From NCBI GenBank assembly GCA_001899205.1, contig MKVL01000039.1, positions 111,602 through 175,601 on the forward strand: a stretch of DNA of 64,000 bases. Reading direction: 5' to 3'. Source of the DNA: Mesorhizobium sp. 65-26. GTDB lineage: Bacteria > Pseudomonadota > Alphaproteobacteria > Rhizobiales > Rhizobiaceae. Below the pieces are notes generated by a model, which had not been told where the DNA came from, made no database searches, and saw only the letters and a program-made list of their open reading frames with translations. Below, one piece after another: positions 25,664 through 33,780 of this stretch; within the stretch, counting starts at the first letter, position 1; each line of letters opens with the position of its first letter. The translations under genes and the position numbers were made by a program.

Positions 25664-25719
25664 CTTCGACATATGGAATATTGCTTAGCTTACGCGAAGC
25701 ATTTTTCCAATATGTGAAA
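25664..25719. promoter_or_regulatory. Predicted IclR-type operator array 6 (iclR autoregulation), three palindromes
   Basis: Three palindromes centred at 25671, 25692 and 25712: CTTCG-N5-TGGAA, TTAGC-N5-CGAAG and TTCCA-N5-TGAAA. This is the best single copy of the motif and the longest array in the window, 16-71 bp upstream of the iclR start. Confidence 0.7.
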
Positions 25720-25750
25720 CGATATAGGTGTGAAGAACCAGCGATTGTCG

Positions 25751-27343
25751 TCAGAGGGACCTCTGCACGACGCGCGCGGCGTTGAAACCGGGTACGCCCG
25801 TCACCCCGCCGCCCGGATGCGCCGAGGCGCCGCACAGGAAGAGACCCTGAACCGGCGTCGTATAATCGGCATATCCCCGCACGGGTCGGCGAAAGAACAA
25901 CTGATCGAAGGTGAGGTCGCCGTGATGCGGGCTCCCGCCGGGGAGACGGAATATCTCCTCATAGTCGCTTGGCAGCATGATCTGGCGATGGAGCCAGTGG
26001 CGATCGAAGTCCGGCGCATGCAAGGCGATCGTGTCCATGACCCGCTCGAACAGCTGTTCGCGGGCCGCGGCGGTCTGGTCGCTGCCGGCGCCGGCGGGAA
26101 AATGGCCGCCATAGATGCTGATGATATGCTTGCCCTCCGGCGCCAGCGTCCTGTCGGCAAGCGTCGGGGTCTGCACCGTCATATAGGGACGCTCCGAGAT
26201 CCGGCCGCTGCGCATGTCGGCATAGGCCTTCTCGACATAGGAGAGGCTGGGGGCGAGCGTCACCTGGACAGGATATCTGTCGCCATAGCCGGCCTCCTTC
26301 AGGCCCGCGAACGGTATCGGCTTCTCGACCGCCAGATGGATCTTGAAGTTGGTGACCGTGCCGTGGATTCCCGTCACGGCACGCCGGAAATCCTCCGGCG
26401 CCGCGGACTTCGGCACGAGATCGGCAAAGAGGTGCTGTGACGAGGCGTTGGAGATCACCGCGCGGGCACGGATCACCTCGCCGCCGACCATTCGCACGCC
26501 AACGGCGCGGCCGTTTTCGACAATGACTTCCTCGACCTCGGCGCCGGTCCGTGTCTCCAGGCCGAACCGGGCGCCTGAGGCCGCGATGGCCGTCGGGATG
26601 GTACCCATGCCGCCGCGCGACAGGCCTGTGCCCCCGGCGGGATTGCTGCCGTCGCGCATATGGTTGCGCAAGAGCAGATAGGCGGTGCCGGGCGTGTGGA
26701 TCGAGGTCGACTGGCCCGCCGCTCCGGCGGGGTAGTAGCCGACGATGATCCGGACCTCCTCGCTGTCGAACCAGCGCGCCACATAATCGTGCACGCTCAT
26801 GGAGACGAGATCCATCAGGTCGTGGAAAACGGGCAACGCATCCCTGTTGCGCCAGCCGAGACCGGCCAGGCGCAGGAGGTTGCGCGGGCTCATGTCGCTC
26901 GGATCGATCGGGACCTGCCAGAGCAAGCGCCGGAAGATCGGCGCCATCCGGGCCAGATGCGCCTGGAACTTCGGATAGGCCTCCGCGTCCCGCTTGGAGA
27001 AGCGGGCAAACTCGGCACAAAGCCGCTCTTGCTCCTTCCACAGGACGACGGGACCGACTCCTTCGACAAGATGCACGCCCGGCGGCACCGGGACAGCCTC
27101 GTAGCCGAACTTCTGCAGCTCCAGATCAAGGACGATCTTCGGCTGCATCAGGCTCAGCATATGGGCCGCGGTGTTGACCTTGTAGCCCGGCCAGATCTCC
27201 TCCGTGGCCGATGCGCCACCGAGTATGTCCCGGCGCTCGAGCACCAGCACCTTCTTGCCGGCCTTGGCCAGATAGGCGCCGCAGACAAGGCCGTTGTGAC
27301 CGCCGCCGATGATGACGGCATCGTAATTTGCTGTAGCGACCAT
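25751..27343 (-). CDS. Phytoene-desaturase/PYROXD2-like NAD(P)/FAD-dependent oxidoreductase
   Basis: Flavoprotein of the CrtI/PYROXD2 type, 530 residues. N-terminal FAD motif IIGGGHNGLVCGAYLAKAGK with ERRDILGG, a central GGTGLSRGGMGTIPTAI, and the C-terminal FAD-contacting block LFLCGASAHPGGGVTGVPG. ATG 27343 is chosen over GTG 27364 because GGCAGGAC precedes it and the FAD strand starts soon after. It is 13 bp downstream of the SDR copy 2 gene, so the two form an operon. Bacterial members are found in varied catabolic clusters and their reaction is usually unknown; here a C-C or C-N desaturation is a guess. It lies 102 bp from iclR and on the same strand. Confidence 0.85.
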   Translation of the reverse strand: MVATANYDAVIIGGGHNGLVCGAYLAKAGKKVLVLERRDILGGASATEEIWPGYKVNTAAHMLSLMQPKIVLDLELQKFGYEAVPVPPGVHLVEGVGPVVLWKEQERLCAEFARFSKRDAEAYPKFQAHLARMAPIFRRLLWQVPIDPSDMSPRNLLRLAGLGWRNRDALPVFHDLMDLVSMSVHDYVARWFDSEEVRIIVGYYPAGAAGQSTSIHTPGTAYLLLRNHMRDGSNPAGGTGLSRGGMGTIPTAIAASGARFGLETRTGAEVEEVIVENGRAVGVRMVGGEVIRARAVISNASSQHLFADLVPKSAAPEDFRRAVTGIHGTVTNFKIHLAVEKPIPFAGLKEAGYGDRYPVQVTLAPSLSYVEKAYADMRSGRISERPYMTVQTPTLADRTLAPEGKHIISIYGGHFPAGAGSDQTAAAREQLFERVMDTIALHAPDFDRHWLHRQIMLPSDYEEIFRLPGGSPHHGDLTFDQLFFRRPVRGYADYTTPVQGLFLCGASAHPGGGVTGVPGFNAARVVQRSL

Positions 27344-27356
27344 CGTCCTGCCCTGC

Positions 27357-28178
27357 TCAGCCACCCCGGACCAGTCCGTGATTGCGATCGAAGTCCGTGG
27401 GTTGCCAGCCGCGCGCGGTCAGTCCGCCGTCCACCACCAATGTCGCCCCCGTAATGAATGATGCATCGTCCGATGCCAGGAAAAGGATGGCCGCCGCCTG
27501 TTCGTCGGGCGTACCGACCCGATCCAATGCAATCGCCGATGCGAACTCCCGCATCCTTTCCGGCGTGAGGAAATTGCGAAGCCGCTCCGACGCGGTCGTA
27601 CCCGGGCAGATCGCATTGGCGCGGATGCCGTTGCGCCCCTCTTCCCAGGCGAGCGCTTTCGTCAGGGCAATGATGCCGGCCTTGGCGGAATTATAGGCCG
27701 ACCAGCCCGGATCGGAGGCAATGCCGGAAATCGAGGCCATGTTGACGATCGCGCCCCGCCCCGCCTGCCGCATGGCCGGCAGCACCTTCTGGCAGGCCTG
27801 GACCGTCGAGCGGACGTTGAGACGGTAGATCCGGTCGAACTGATCCAGCGCAATGTCGGCGATGTAGGCGTGATAGCTTCCGCCCGCGACATTGATCAGC
27901 ACATCGACCGAACCCAGATGGGCGATCGCCCTGTCGAGGGCATCGTCGAAGCCCGCCTCGTCCATGACGTCGCCAGGCAAGGCAAGCACGTCATGCCCTT
28001 CGCCGCGCAGGCGCGCCGCAAGTGCCTCTCCCATCTCCGCTTTGGCATCGGTGATGACGACCCGCGCGCCTTCCGCCGCAAGCCGGCGCACGCAGGCGGC
28101 GCCCATGCCGTCGGCACCGCCCGATACGATGGCGGATCGGCCCGAGAATCTTTCAGGGTGGGGAGCGCACGTCATCAT
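27357..28178 (-). CDS. SDR-family oxidoreductase, copy 2
   Basis: Short-chain dehydrogenase, 273 residues, paralogous to the SDR at 20017-20838. The cofactor loop is SGGADGMGAA, then NVAGGSYHAY, catalytic Ser in ASISG, YNSAKAG with Tyr and Lys, and the closing VVDGGLTARGWQP. First gene of an operon with the PYROXD2-like gene. An operator array begins 74 bp upstream, shared with the divergent flavoprotein gene. Both SDR copies have Ala-Asp-Gly-Met in the dinucleotide loop, which is uncommon and marks them as one subfamily. Confidence 0.92.
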   Translation of the reverse strand: MMTCAPHPERFSGRSAIVSGGADGMGAACVRRLAAEGARVVITDAKAEMGEALAARLRGEGHDVLALPGDVMDEAGFDDALDRAIAHLGSVDVLINVAGGSYHAYIADIALDQFDRIYRLNVRSTVQACQKVLPAMRQAGRGAIVNMASISGIASDPGWSAYNSAKAGIIALTKALAWEEGRNGIRANAICPGTTASERLRNFLTPERMREFASAIALDRVGTPDEQAAAILFLASDDASFITGATLVVDGGLTARGWQPTDFDRNHGLVRGG

Positions 28179-28251
28179 GCGTCACCCGTAGCCGCGACTC
28201 CGCAGAAACGAGGGACGCAAAGCGGGCCGATCTCGCGACGCAATTGATTTG

Positions 28252-28286
28252 TTCTGCATACTGAAATCATATCATGCATATTGACA
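28252..28286. promoter_or_regulatory. Predicted IclR-type operator array 7 (SDR2 / demethylase divergent promoter)
   Basis: Half-sites TTCTG-N5-TGAAA-N5-TCATG-N5-TGACA. It lies 74 bp from the SDR2 start and 72 bp from the flavoprotein start at 28358. TTGACA (28281-28286) overlaps the last half-site. Confidence 0.6.
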
Positions 28287-28357
28287 CTTTTTGGAGACGA
28301 GCGCTAGATGCTTTCTGGAAATCTTCCCCGGATCCGAGAGCCCGTCAGCAACACAGT

Positions 28358-30400
28358 ATGCAGAACGATCCGCTTCTCCGCCCTTACAGCATCAAGCATC
28401 TGGAACTGCGGAACCGGATTGTCTCCACTGCCCATGAGCCTGCCTACAGCGAGGATGGCATGCCCAAGGATCGCTACCGGCTCTATCATGTCGAACGCGC
28501 CAAGGGCGGCATCGGCCTGACCATGACGGCGGGATCGGGCGTCGTCTCCCGCGATTCGCCCGCGGCGTTCGGAAATCTGCTCCTGTGGCGTGACGACATC
28601 GTCGGCTGGATGCGACGCCTGGCCGACGAATGCCATGAGCACGGCGCGGCGGTCATGATCCAGATCACCCATCTCGGCCGCCGGACAGGCTGGGACCATT
28701 CCGACTGGCTTCCCATCCTGGCGCCGTCGCCGCGCCGCGAACCGGCGCATCGCGCGGCGCCCAAGATCATGGAGCTCTGGGACATCGAGCGGATCGTCGC
28801 CGACTATGCTTCCGCGGCGCAGCGGATGCAGGCGGCCGGTCTCGACGGTATCGAGATCGAGGCTTACGGCCATCTGATGGACAGCTTCTGGTCGCCAGCC
28901 ACCAACCAGCGTGAGGATGCGTTCGGCGGATCGCTGGACAACCGGCTGAGCTTCACCTGGGCGGTGTTGAAGGCCATTCGCGCCGCCGTTGGCGCCGACT
29001 TCATCGTCGGCATCCGCATGGTCTGCGACGAGGACTGGTCGAAGGGCATTTCGACCGAGGAAGGACTTGAGATAGCGCGGCGCATCGCGGCCTCGGGGCT
29101 GGTCGATTTCCTCAACGTCATCCGTGGCCATGTCGACACGCAGGCTGCCACGGTCAAGGTGATCCCGGTGCACGGGATGGCGACGGCTCCGCATCTCGAT
29201 TTCGCGGCCGGCATTCGCGCTGCAACCGGCATGCCCGTGCTGCATGCGGCGGGAATCCCTGATGTCGCCACCGCGCGCCACGCCATCGAGACCGGCAAGC
29301 TCGACCTCGTCGGCATGACCCGGGCGCATCTCGCCGATCCCCATATCGCCCGCAAGATCATGGAAGGCCGCGAAGACGACATCCGGCCCTGCGTGCGCGC
29401 GACCTATTGCATCGACCGTGGCTATGTCGGCGCCGAGGCGCTCTGCATCCACAATCCGGCCACCGGGCGCGAAGCCACCTTCAGGCATGAGATCGTCCGT
29501 GACGTCGAGAAGGCCCGCAAGGTGGTGGTGATCGGAGCCGGCCCTGCCGGTCTCGAAGCAGCGCGCGTCGCGGCCGAGCGCGGCCATAAGGTCACGCTTT
29601 TCGAGGCCCAGGACGCGGCGGGCGGACAGCTTCGGCTGGCCACGGCGCATGCGCGGCGGCGCGAGCTCATCGGCATCGTGGATTGGCGCATGGCGCGGCT
29701 TGAACGCCACGGCGTCCAGATTCTCTTCAACACCTATGCGGAAGTCGATGACGTCCTGAGGCTGGAACCAGACGACGTCATCGTCGCCACGGGCGGCGTG
29801 CCCAACTTTGATTGCATCGAAAGCGGCTCGGACCTAGCCCATTCCTCGTGGGATGTGCTGGGGCGCTCGGTCGCGCCGGCCGGCGATGTCCTGATCTTCG
29901 ACGACCATGGCGGCCACCAGGCGCTGCAAGCGGCGGAGATCATCGCCGAGTCCGGCGCGCGGGTGGAGATCATGACCCCGCAACGCGCGCTTGCGCCCGA
30001 TGTCGGCAGCCTCACCCACGTCCCCTATCTCAGGAGCTTCCAGCGCAACGGCGTGACGGTCACGACCTCTCGTCGCCTGCTGTCCATCGAGCGCGCGAAC
30101 AACCGCCTTCTGGCAACCATCGGATCGGACTATGGCGACGACATAGTCGGCGAGCGCGTTGTGGACGCGGTGATCATAGAGAACGGCACCGCCCCGGCGG
30201 ACGATCTCTACCACGCGCTTCGACCGCTTTCCGCCAATCTGGGGGAAGTCGACTATGAGGCGCTGGTCGAACAGCGCCCGCAGACAATCGTCCGCAATCC
30301 GGCCGGAACGTTCCGCCTCTTCCGCATCGGCGACGCGGTCTCTTCGCGCGACTGCCACGCCGCGATCTACGATGGGCTCCGTTTTGCCAACACCCTATAA
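28358..30400 (+). CDS. N-methylproline demethylase-like (StcD/DADH family) FMN/FeS/FAD flavoprotein
   Basis: Old-yellow-enzyme barrel fused to an FAD/NAD domain, 680 residues, as in dimethylamine/trimethylamine dehydrogenase, 2,4-dienoyl-CoA reductase and the stachydrine-pathway N-methylproline demethylase StcD, which it most resembles by recall (RNRIVSTAHEPAYSEDGMP). The barrel is residues 1-340; the FeS region 345-363 has Cys345, Cys351 and Cys363 but Ala at 348, where TMADH-type enzymes have a fourth Cys. The FAD domain begins at VVVIGAGPAGLEAARV. Start at 28358 is supported by the first barrel strand and by the fixed 72-bp distance to the operator array; the frame is open back to ATG 28274. 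Followed 51 bp later by the lyase gene. Probable role: oxidative removal of an N-methyl group. Confidence 0.88.
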   Translation: MQNDPLLRPYSIKHLELRNRIVSTAHEPAYSEDGMPKDRYRLYHVERAKGGIGLTMTAGSGVVSRDSPAAFGNLLLWRDDIVGWMRRLADECHEHGAAVMIQITHLGRRTGWDHSDWLPILAPSPRREPAHRAAPKIMELWDIERIVADYASAAQRMQAAGLDGIEIEAYGHLMDSFWSPATNQREDAFGGSLDNRLSFTWAVLKAIRAAVGADFIVGIRMVCDEDWSKGISTEEGLEIARRIAASGLVDFLNVIRGHVDTQAATVKVIPVHGMATAPHLDFAAGIRAATGMPVLHAAGIPDVATARHAIETGKLDLVGMTRAHLADPHIARKIMEGREDDIRPCVRATYCIDRGYVGAEALCIHNPATGREATFRHEIVRDVEKARKVVVIGAGPAGLEAARVAAERGHKVTLFEAQDAAGGQLRLATAHARRRELIGIVDWRMARLERHGVQILFNTYAEVDDVLRLEPDDVIVATGGVPNFDCIESGSDLAHSSWDVLGRSVAPAGDVLIFDDHGGHQALQAAEIIAESGARVEIMTPQRALAPDVGSLTHVPYLRSFQRNGVTVTTSRRLLSIERANNRLLATIGSDYGDDIVGERVVDAVIIENGTAPADDLYHALRPLSANLGEVDYEALVEQRPQTIVRNPAGTFRLFRIGDAVSSRDCHAAIYDGLRFANTL

Positions 30401-30451
30401 CCTTGACGGCCGCCGAGCGAAGCGCGGCCACGTAGCCTCCAGGAGTGCATG

Positions 30452-31654
30452 ATGACAAATATCTCAAAGACCAACCGGCATATGGGTTTCTCGACCCGGG
30501 CAATCCATCTCGGCTACGATCCGGCAAGTGAAAAGGGCGCCCTGAACCCGCCCATCTACATGACGTCGACCTACGCGTTCGAGACGGCGGAAGCCGGATC
30601 GGAAATGTTCCGCGGCGAGCGCGCGGGCTATATCTACGGCCGCACGCGCAATCCGACCCAGGCCATCCTGGAAGAGCGCATCGCCAACCTGGAAGGCGGC
30701 GAGACGGCAATCGCTCTCGGCTCCGGCATGGCTGCGACATCCAGCACCATGTTGTCCCTTCTCGATGCCGGCGACGAGATCGTCATCGACAGCACGCTCT
30801 ACGGCAACACCTTCGCCTATTTCACGCAGGCCCTGCCGCGTTGGGGCATCGTCGTTCGGCTGGCCGATTTCACCCGGCCTGAGACATTGGAGGCCCAGAT
30901 CAGCGAGCGCACCAAGCTGGTGTTCTTCGAAACGCCGGCCAACCCCAATCTCCGCGTCGTCGACATTGGCAGAATTGCCGAGATCGCTCACGGCTTCGGC
31001 GCCAAGGTCGTGGTCGACAACACCTTTGCCACGCCTGCCCTGCAGCGGCCCCTCTCGCTCGGCGCGGATATCGTCGTGCATTCGGCCACGAAATATATCG
31101 GCGGCCATGGCGACGTGCTGGCGGGCCTGGTGGTCGGCCCGGCGGAGATGCTGACCAAGATCCGTCAGATAGGACTGCGCTGGGTCACCGGCGCGACCCT
31201 CTCGCCGATGAACTGCTTCCTCCTGCTGCGCGGATTGAAGACGCTGGAACTGCGCATGGAGCGTCACTCCAGCTCGGCTCTCACGGTCGCCCGCATGCTG
31301 GAGACCCACGGGCGCGTCGCCACCATATCCTATCCTGGCCTGCAGAGCTTCGCCGGCCATGAACTGGCCAAGCGCCAGATGTCGGGTTTCGGCGGCCTCA
31401 TCTCATTCGAGCTGGACGGCGGAATGGAGCAGGGCATGGCGCTGATGAACAAGCTGTCGGTGATCACCCGCGCCGTCAGTCTCGGCGACTGCGAAACCCT
31501 GATCCAGCACCCGGCTTCCATGACCCACGCCGTCTACAGCCCGGAGGATCGGCAGAAGCACGGCATCTCGGACGGGTTGCTGCGCCTCTCCATCGGCCTG
31601 GAAACGGTCGACGACATCGTCGAGGACCTGCAGCAGGCGCTGGATCTGCTCTGA
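30452..31654 (+). CDS. PLP-dependent methionine gamma-lyase / cystathionine gamma-lyase-like enzyme
   Basis: Cys/Met-metabolism PLP enzyme, 400 residues. The substrate arm YGRTRNPTQ, PLP-phosphate loop ALGSGMAA, VVDNTFATPALQRPL and the Schiff-base Lys in HSATKYIGGHGD are all present. At the position of the MGL-specific Cys in LYGCTFA it has Asn (LYGNTFA), so strict L-methionine gamma-lyase activity is not assured. Second ATG chosen because AGGAG lies 6 nt upstream; the first is at 30449. It follows the demethylase gene by 51 bp on the same strand and probably shares its transcript. It could eliminate a thiol from a demethylated sulfur amino acid; O-acetylhomoserine sulfhydrylase or MetZ-like synthesis is the alternative. 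Confidence 0.85.
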   Translation: MTNISKTNRHMGFSTRAIHLGYDPASEKGALNPPIYMTSTYAFETAEAGSEMFRGERAGYIYGRTRNPTQAILEERIANLEGGETAIALGSGMAATSSTMLSLLDAGDEIVIDSTLYGNTFAYFTQALPRWGIVVRLADFTRPETLEAQISERTKLVFFETPANPNLRVVDIGRIAEIAHGFGAKVVVDNTFATPALQRPLSLGADIVVHSATKYIGGHGDVLAGLVVGPAEMLTKIRQIGLRWVTGATLSPMNCFLLLRGLKTLELRMERHSSSALTVARMLETHGRVATISYPGLQSFAGHELAKRQMSGFGGLISFELDGGMEQGMALMNKLSVITRAVSLGDCETLIQHPASMTHAVYSPEDRQKHGISDGLLRLSIGLETVDDIVEDLQQALDLL

Positions 31655-31674
31655 CCTTGCCGCGCTCGCGGTCT

Positions 31675-31695
31675 GATCGCGCCGCCGGCGCGGTC
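31675..31695. terminator. GC hairpin between convergent lyase and VOC genes
   Basis: GATCGCGCC (31675-31683) pairs with GGCGCGGTC (31687-31695) with one G-T wobble and a 3-nt loop, ending inside the VOC stop codon. No T-run, so a weak or Rho-assisted terminator at best. Confidence 0.35.
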
Positions 31696-32437
31696 AGGCC
31701 GGCTGTGTCAGCACGCTGAGCCCGAGAGCCCGCATTCCCGCCGATGCTTCGAGGCCTTCGGAGGCAGACAGCACGACGCACTCGATCCGCGCCGGCCCCT
31801 CGACCATGTCTATCCACTGGCCGGGCGCGAAGGCGTAGCGCAGTGCATTTCCCTTCTGGGCCGGCTCGCCGAACATCGGCCGGTAGTGACCGGCGGCATC
31901 AGCGATATCCGGTGTCGACACCACCACGCCCAGCGTTCCGGTGACGCCGTTTGGATGCTTCGTCCTTCCCGACGGGATGCGCAGGTCGCGCCCGACCTCG
32001 TCCTTCAGGACGAAGGGCAAGGCAACATGCCCCACACCCACCCCGGGCAGGCCGAGCGAAACCTTCCACGGACGCCCGTCGATCAGGCGCCGCTCATGCG
32101 TGAGCGGACCGTTGACGGGGAATCCGGCGGCGGAGTGGCGGCCGATCACCTCGTCCAGGCGATCGGTGACCAGCGTGAAATCCGCCCAGCCGGCTCTGCC
32201 GTCCATATGGCGGGCCAGGCGATGCCGGGCGCGGGCCTCTGCGTCGCGTATGGTCAGGATCTCGATATAGGAACCGTCGGCGAAACAGATCAGCCTTTGA
32301 CGCGCGGCGGCAGTCTCCCGATCCTCGTCGTGGCGATCCGTAATCAGGAAGCCCACATCCTCGAAGGCAGTGCAGGTTTCATCCAGCAAGGCCGGGTCCG
32401 GGACATAGAAGATCGTATGGTCATAGCCGAGGAACAT
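31694..32437 (-). CDS. VOC-superfamily (glyoxalase-like domain) protein
   Basis: Vicinal-oxygen-chelate fold protein, 247 residues, with two betaalphabetabetabeta modules: the first opens at GYDHTIFYVPDPALLDETC and the second around GTLGVVVSTPDIADAAGHY. Acidic and His residues (DHT, GSYIEIL, GQWIDMVEG) could bind a metal. Resembles the glyoxalase_3-like proteins often found beside amino-acid or betaine catabolism genes, whose reactions are mostly undefined. Last gene of the operon hyuA-hyuB-sseA-DAO-VOC, 17 bp after the DAO-type gene. The frame is open far upstream, but ATG 32437 matches the first strand of the fold. Confidence 0.82.
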   Translation of the reverse strand: MFLGYDHTIFYVPDPALLDETCTAFEDVGFLITDRHDEDRETAAARQRLICFADGSYIEILTIRDAEARARHRLARHMDGRAGWADFTLVTDRLDEVIGRHSAAGFPVNGPLTHERRLIDGRPWKVSLGLPGVGVGHVALPFVLKDEVGRDLRIPSGRTKHPNGVTGTLGVVVSTPDIADAAGHYRPMFGEPAQKGNALRYAFAPGQWIDMVEGPARIECVVLSASEGLEASAGMRALGLSVLTQPA

Positions 32438-32454
32438 GGGGTCGCTGCCGCCTG

Positions 32455-33780
32455 TCAGATGCCGAAACGGGAGGGCGCGAACGGTGTCGGGTCGACGACC
32501 GGCGCGGTACCGGCGGCGAAATCCGCCGCCAGCCTGCCGCCACCCGGGCCTATGCCGAAACCGTGGCCAGAAAACCCGGATGCGAGAACAAGCCCGGGGA
32601 CGGACCGCAACGGGCCGATAGCCGGGATGGCGTCCGGGGTGACATCGATGAAACCGCCCCACGATCTGGTGACCCTGCCCGTGGCAAAGAACGGGAACTC
32701 CGCATAGGCGGCTTCTCTCGCCAGGGACAGGACGCGCTCCACCGGCGCCGGGTCGGCAATGCGCACGGCCTCGAACGGGGATGCCCGATCCAGCTCCCAT
32801 TTTCGCGGCAGCATGGCTTCCGTCAGGAAGCGCCGTCCGACACGAAAGCGCAATTCGCGGATGCTTCGACGCAGCAGCGGCAGGTAGTTGCCGGCCAGGC
32901 GGAAACTGTCCGGCACGACGTCGACATAGGTCGCATTGGCCCGCGAAAGGACGTATCCGCCATCCAGCCGCCTGCGCCAGCCGAACCGCCGGGCGGCCAC
33001 CGAGACATCGGGGCCTTCGGGCAGCGCCGAGGTCACCGAGACCGAGCCGAGGACCTTGAGCTGCGGGAAATCCATGCCAAGGCTGCCAACGAGCAGCCGG
33101 GACCATATCCCGCCGGCAACGATGGCGACCGACGTGCGGATGGTGCCGCGCTCGGTCACCACGGCGCTCAGCCGGCCCGCCGACGTCTCGATGCCACGCG
33201 CCGCGCAGTTGGTGAAGATGCCGGCGCCAAGCCGGCGCGCATCCTCCGCGATTGCCGGCGCCGCGAGTTCGGGCTCTGCGCATCCGTCGCTCGCCGTATA
33301 AAGCGCGCCGGTGGCATCGCCCCTGTTGCCGGGCAGCAGCGCATCCATCTCGCGGCGCGACAGCATCCGGCTGTCCAGTCCCGCGCCGCTGACCTGCCGC
33401 AGCCATTTTGCCTGCTCGCCCTCGTTGTCGGGATAGGTGAAATAGGCAATACCCGTGGTGCGGAACCCGGTGGCAAGCGCACCGAAGACCTTCGGATCGC
33501 GCCAGTCGCGCATGGCCTCGATCATCAGCGGTATTTCGGCGGGGTCGCGGGTCGTGTTGCGGCACCAGCCCCAGTTGCGGCCGGATTGCTCGCCGCCGAT
33601 GATGCCTTTTTCGCACAGGACGACCTTCAAGCCGCGCCGCGCGAGGTGCCAGGCCGCGCAGACACCCACGAGGCCGCCGCCAATCACGACGGCATCGGCC
33701 TCGCCCGGCAGCACGCCGCCGTCCTCGACGGACCGCATGCGCAATGCCGGCGTGCCTGTGATCATGCCGGCAATGGTCAT
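32455..33780 (-). CDS. DAO-family FAD-dependent oxidoreductase (D-amino acid/glycine-oxidase-like)
   Basis: FAD amine oxidase or dehydrogenase, 441 residues. Rossmann motif VVIGGGLVGVCAAWHLARRG near residue 32, then IIGGEQSGRNWGWCRN, a DAO hallmark near the flavin, and the C-terminal GFSGHGFGIGPGGGRLAADF. ATG 33780 overlaps the stop of the sulfurtransferase gene as ATGA, which fixes the start over an upstream one at 33828. Related to gamma-glutamylputrescine oxidase and opine/hydroxyproline-betaine oxidases. The neighbouring hydantoinase and VOC genes suggest a role late in ring or amine breakdown. It is distinct from the MSOX-like protein: no Cys-flavin motif was seen. Confidence 0.88.
   Translation of the reverse strand: MTIAGMITGTPALRMRSVEDGGVLPGEADAVVIGGGLVGVCAAWHLARRGLKVVLCEKGIIGGEQSGRNWGWCRNTTRDPAEIPLMIEAMRDWRDPKVFGALATGFRTTGIAYFTYPDNEGEQAKWLRQVSGAGLDSRMLSRREMDALLPGNRGDATGALYTASDGCAEPELAAPAIAEDARRLGAGIFTNCAARGIETSAGRLSAVVTERGTIRTSVAIVAGGIWSRLLVGSLGMDFPQLKVLGSVSVTSALPEGPDVSVAARRFGWRRRLDGGYVLSRANATYVDVVPDSFRLAGNYLPLLRRSIRELRFRVGRRFLTEAMLPRKWELDRASPFEAVRIADPAPVERVLSLAREAAYAEFPFFATGRVTRSWGGFIDVTPDAIPAIGPLRSVPGLVLASGFSGHGFGIGPGGGRLAADFAAGTAPVVDPTPFAPSRFGI

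Noticed and set aside
28308-28520. Short ORF with GGAG upstream, just ahead of the demethylase gene
   Set aside because: 70 codons, out of frame with the flavoprotein, no recognisable content; the barrel starts at 28358.
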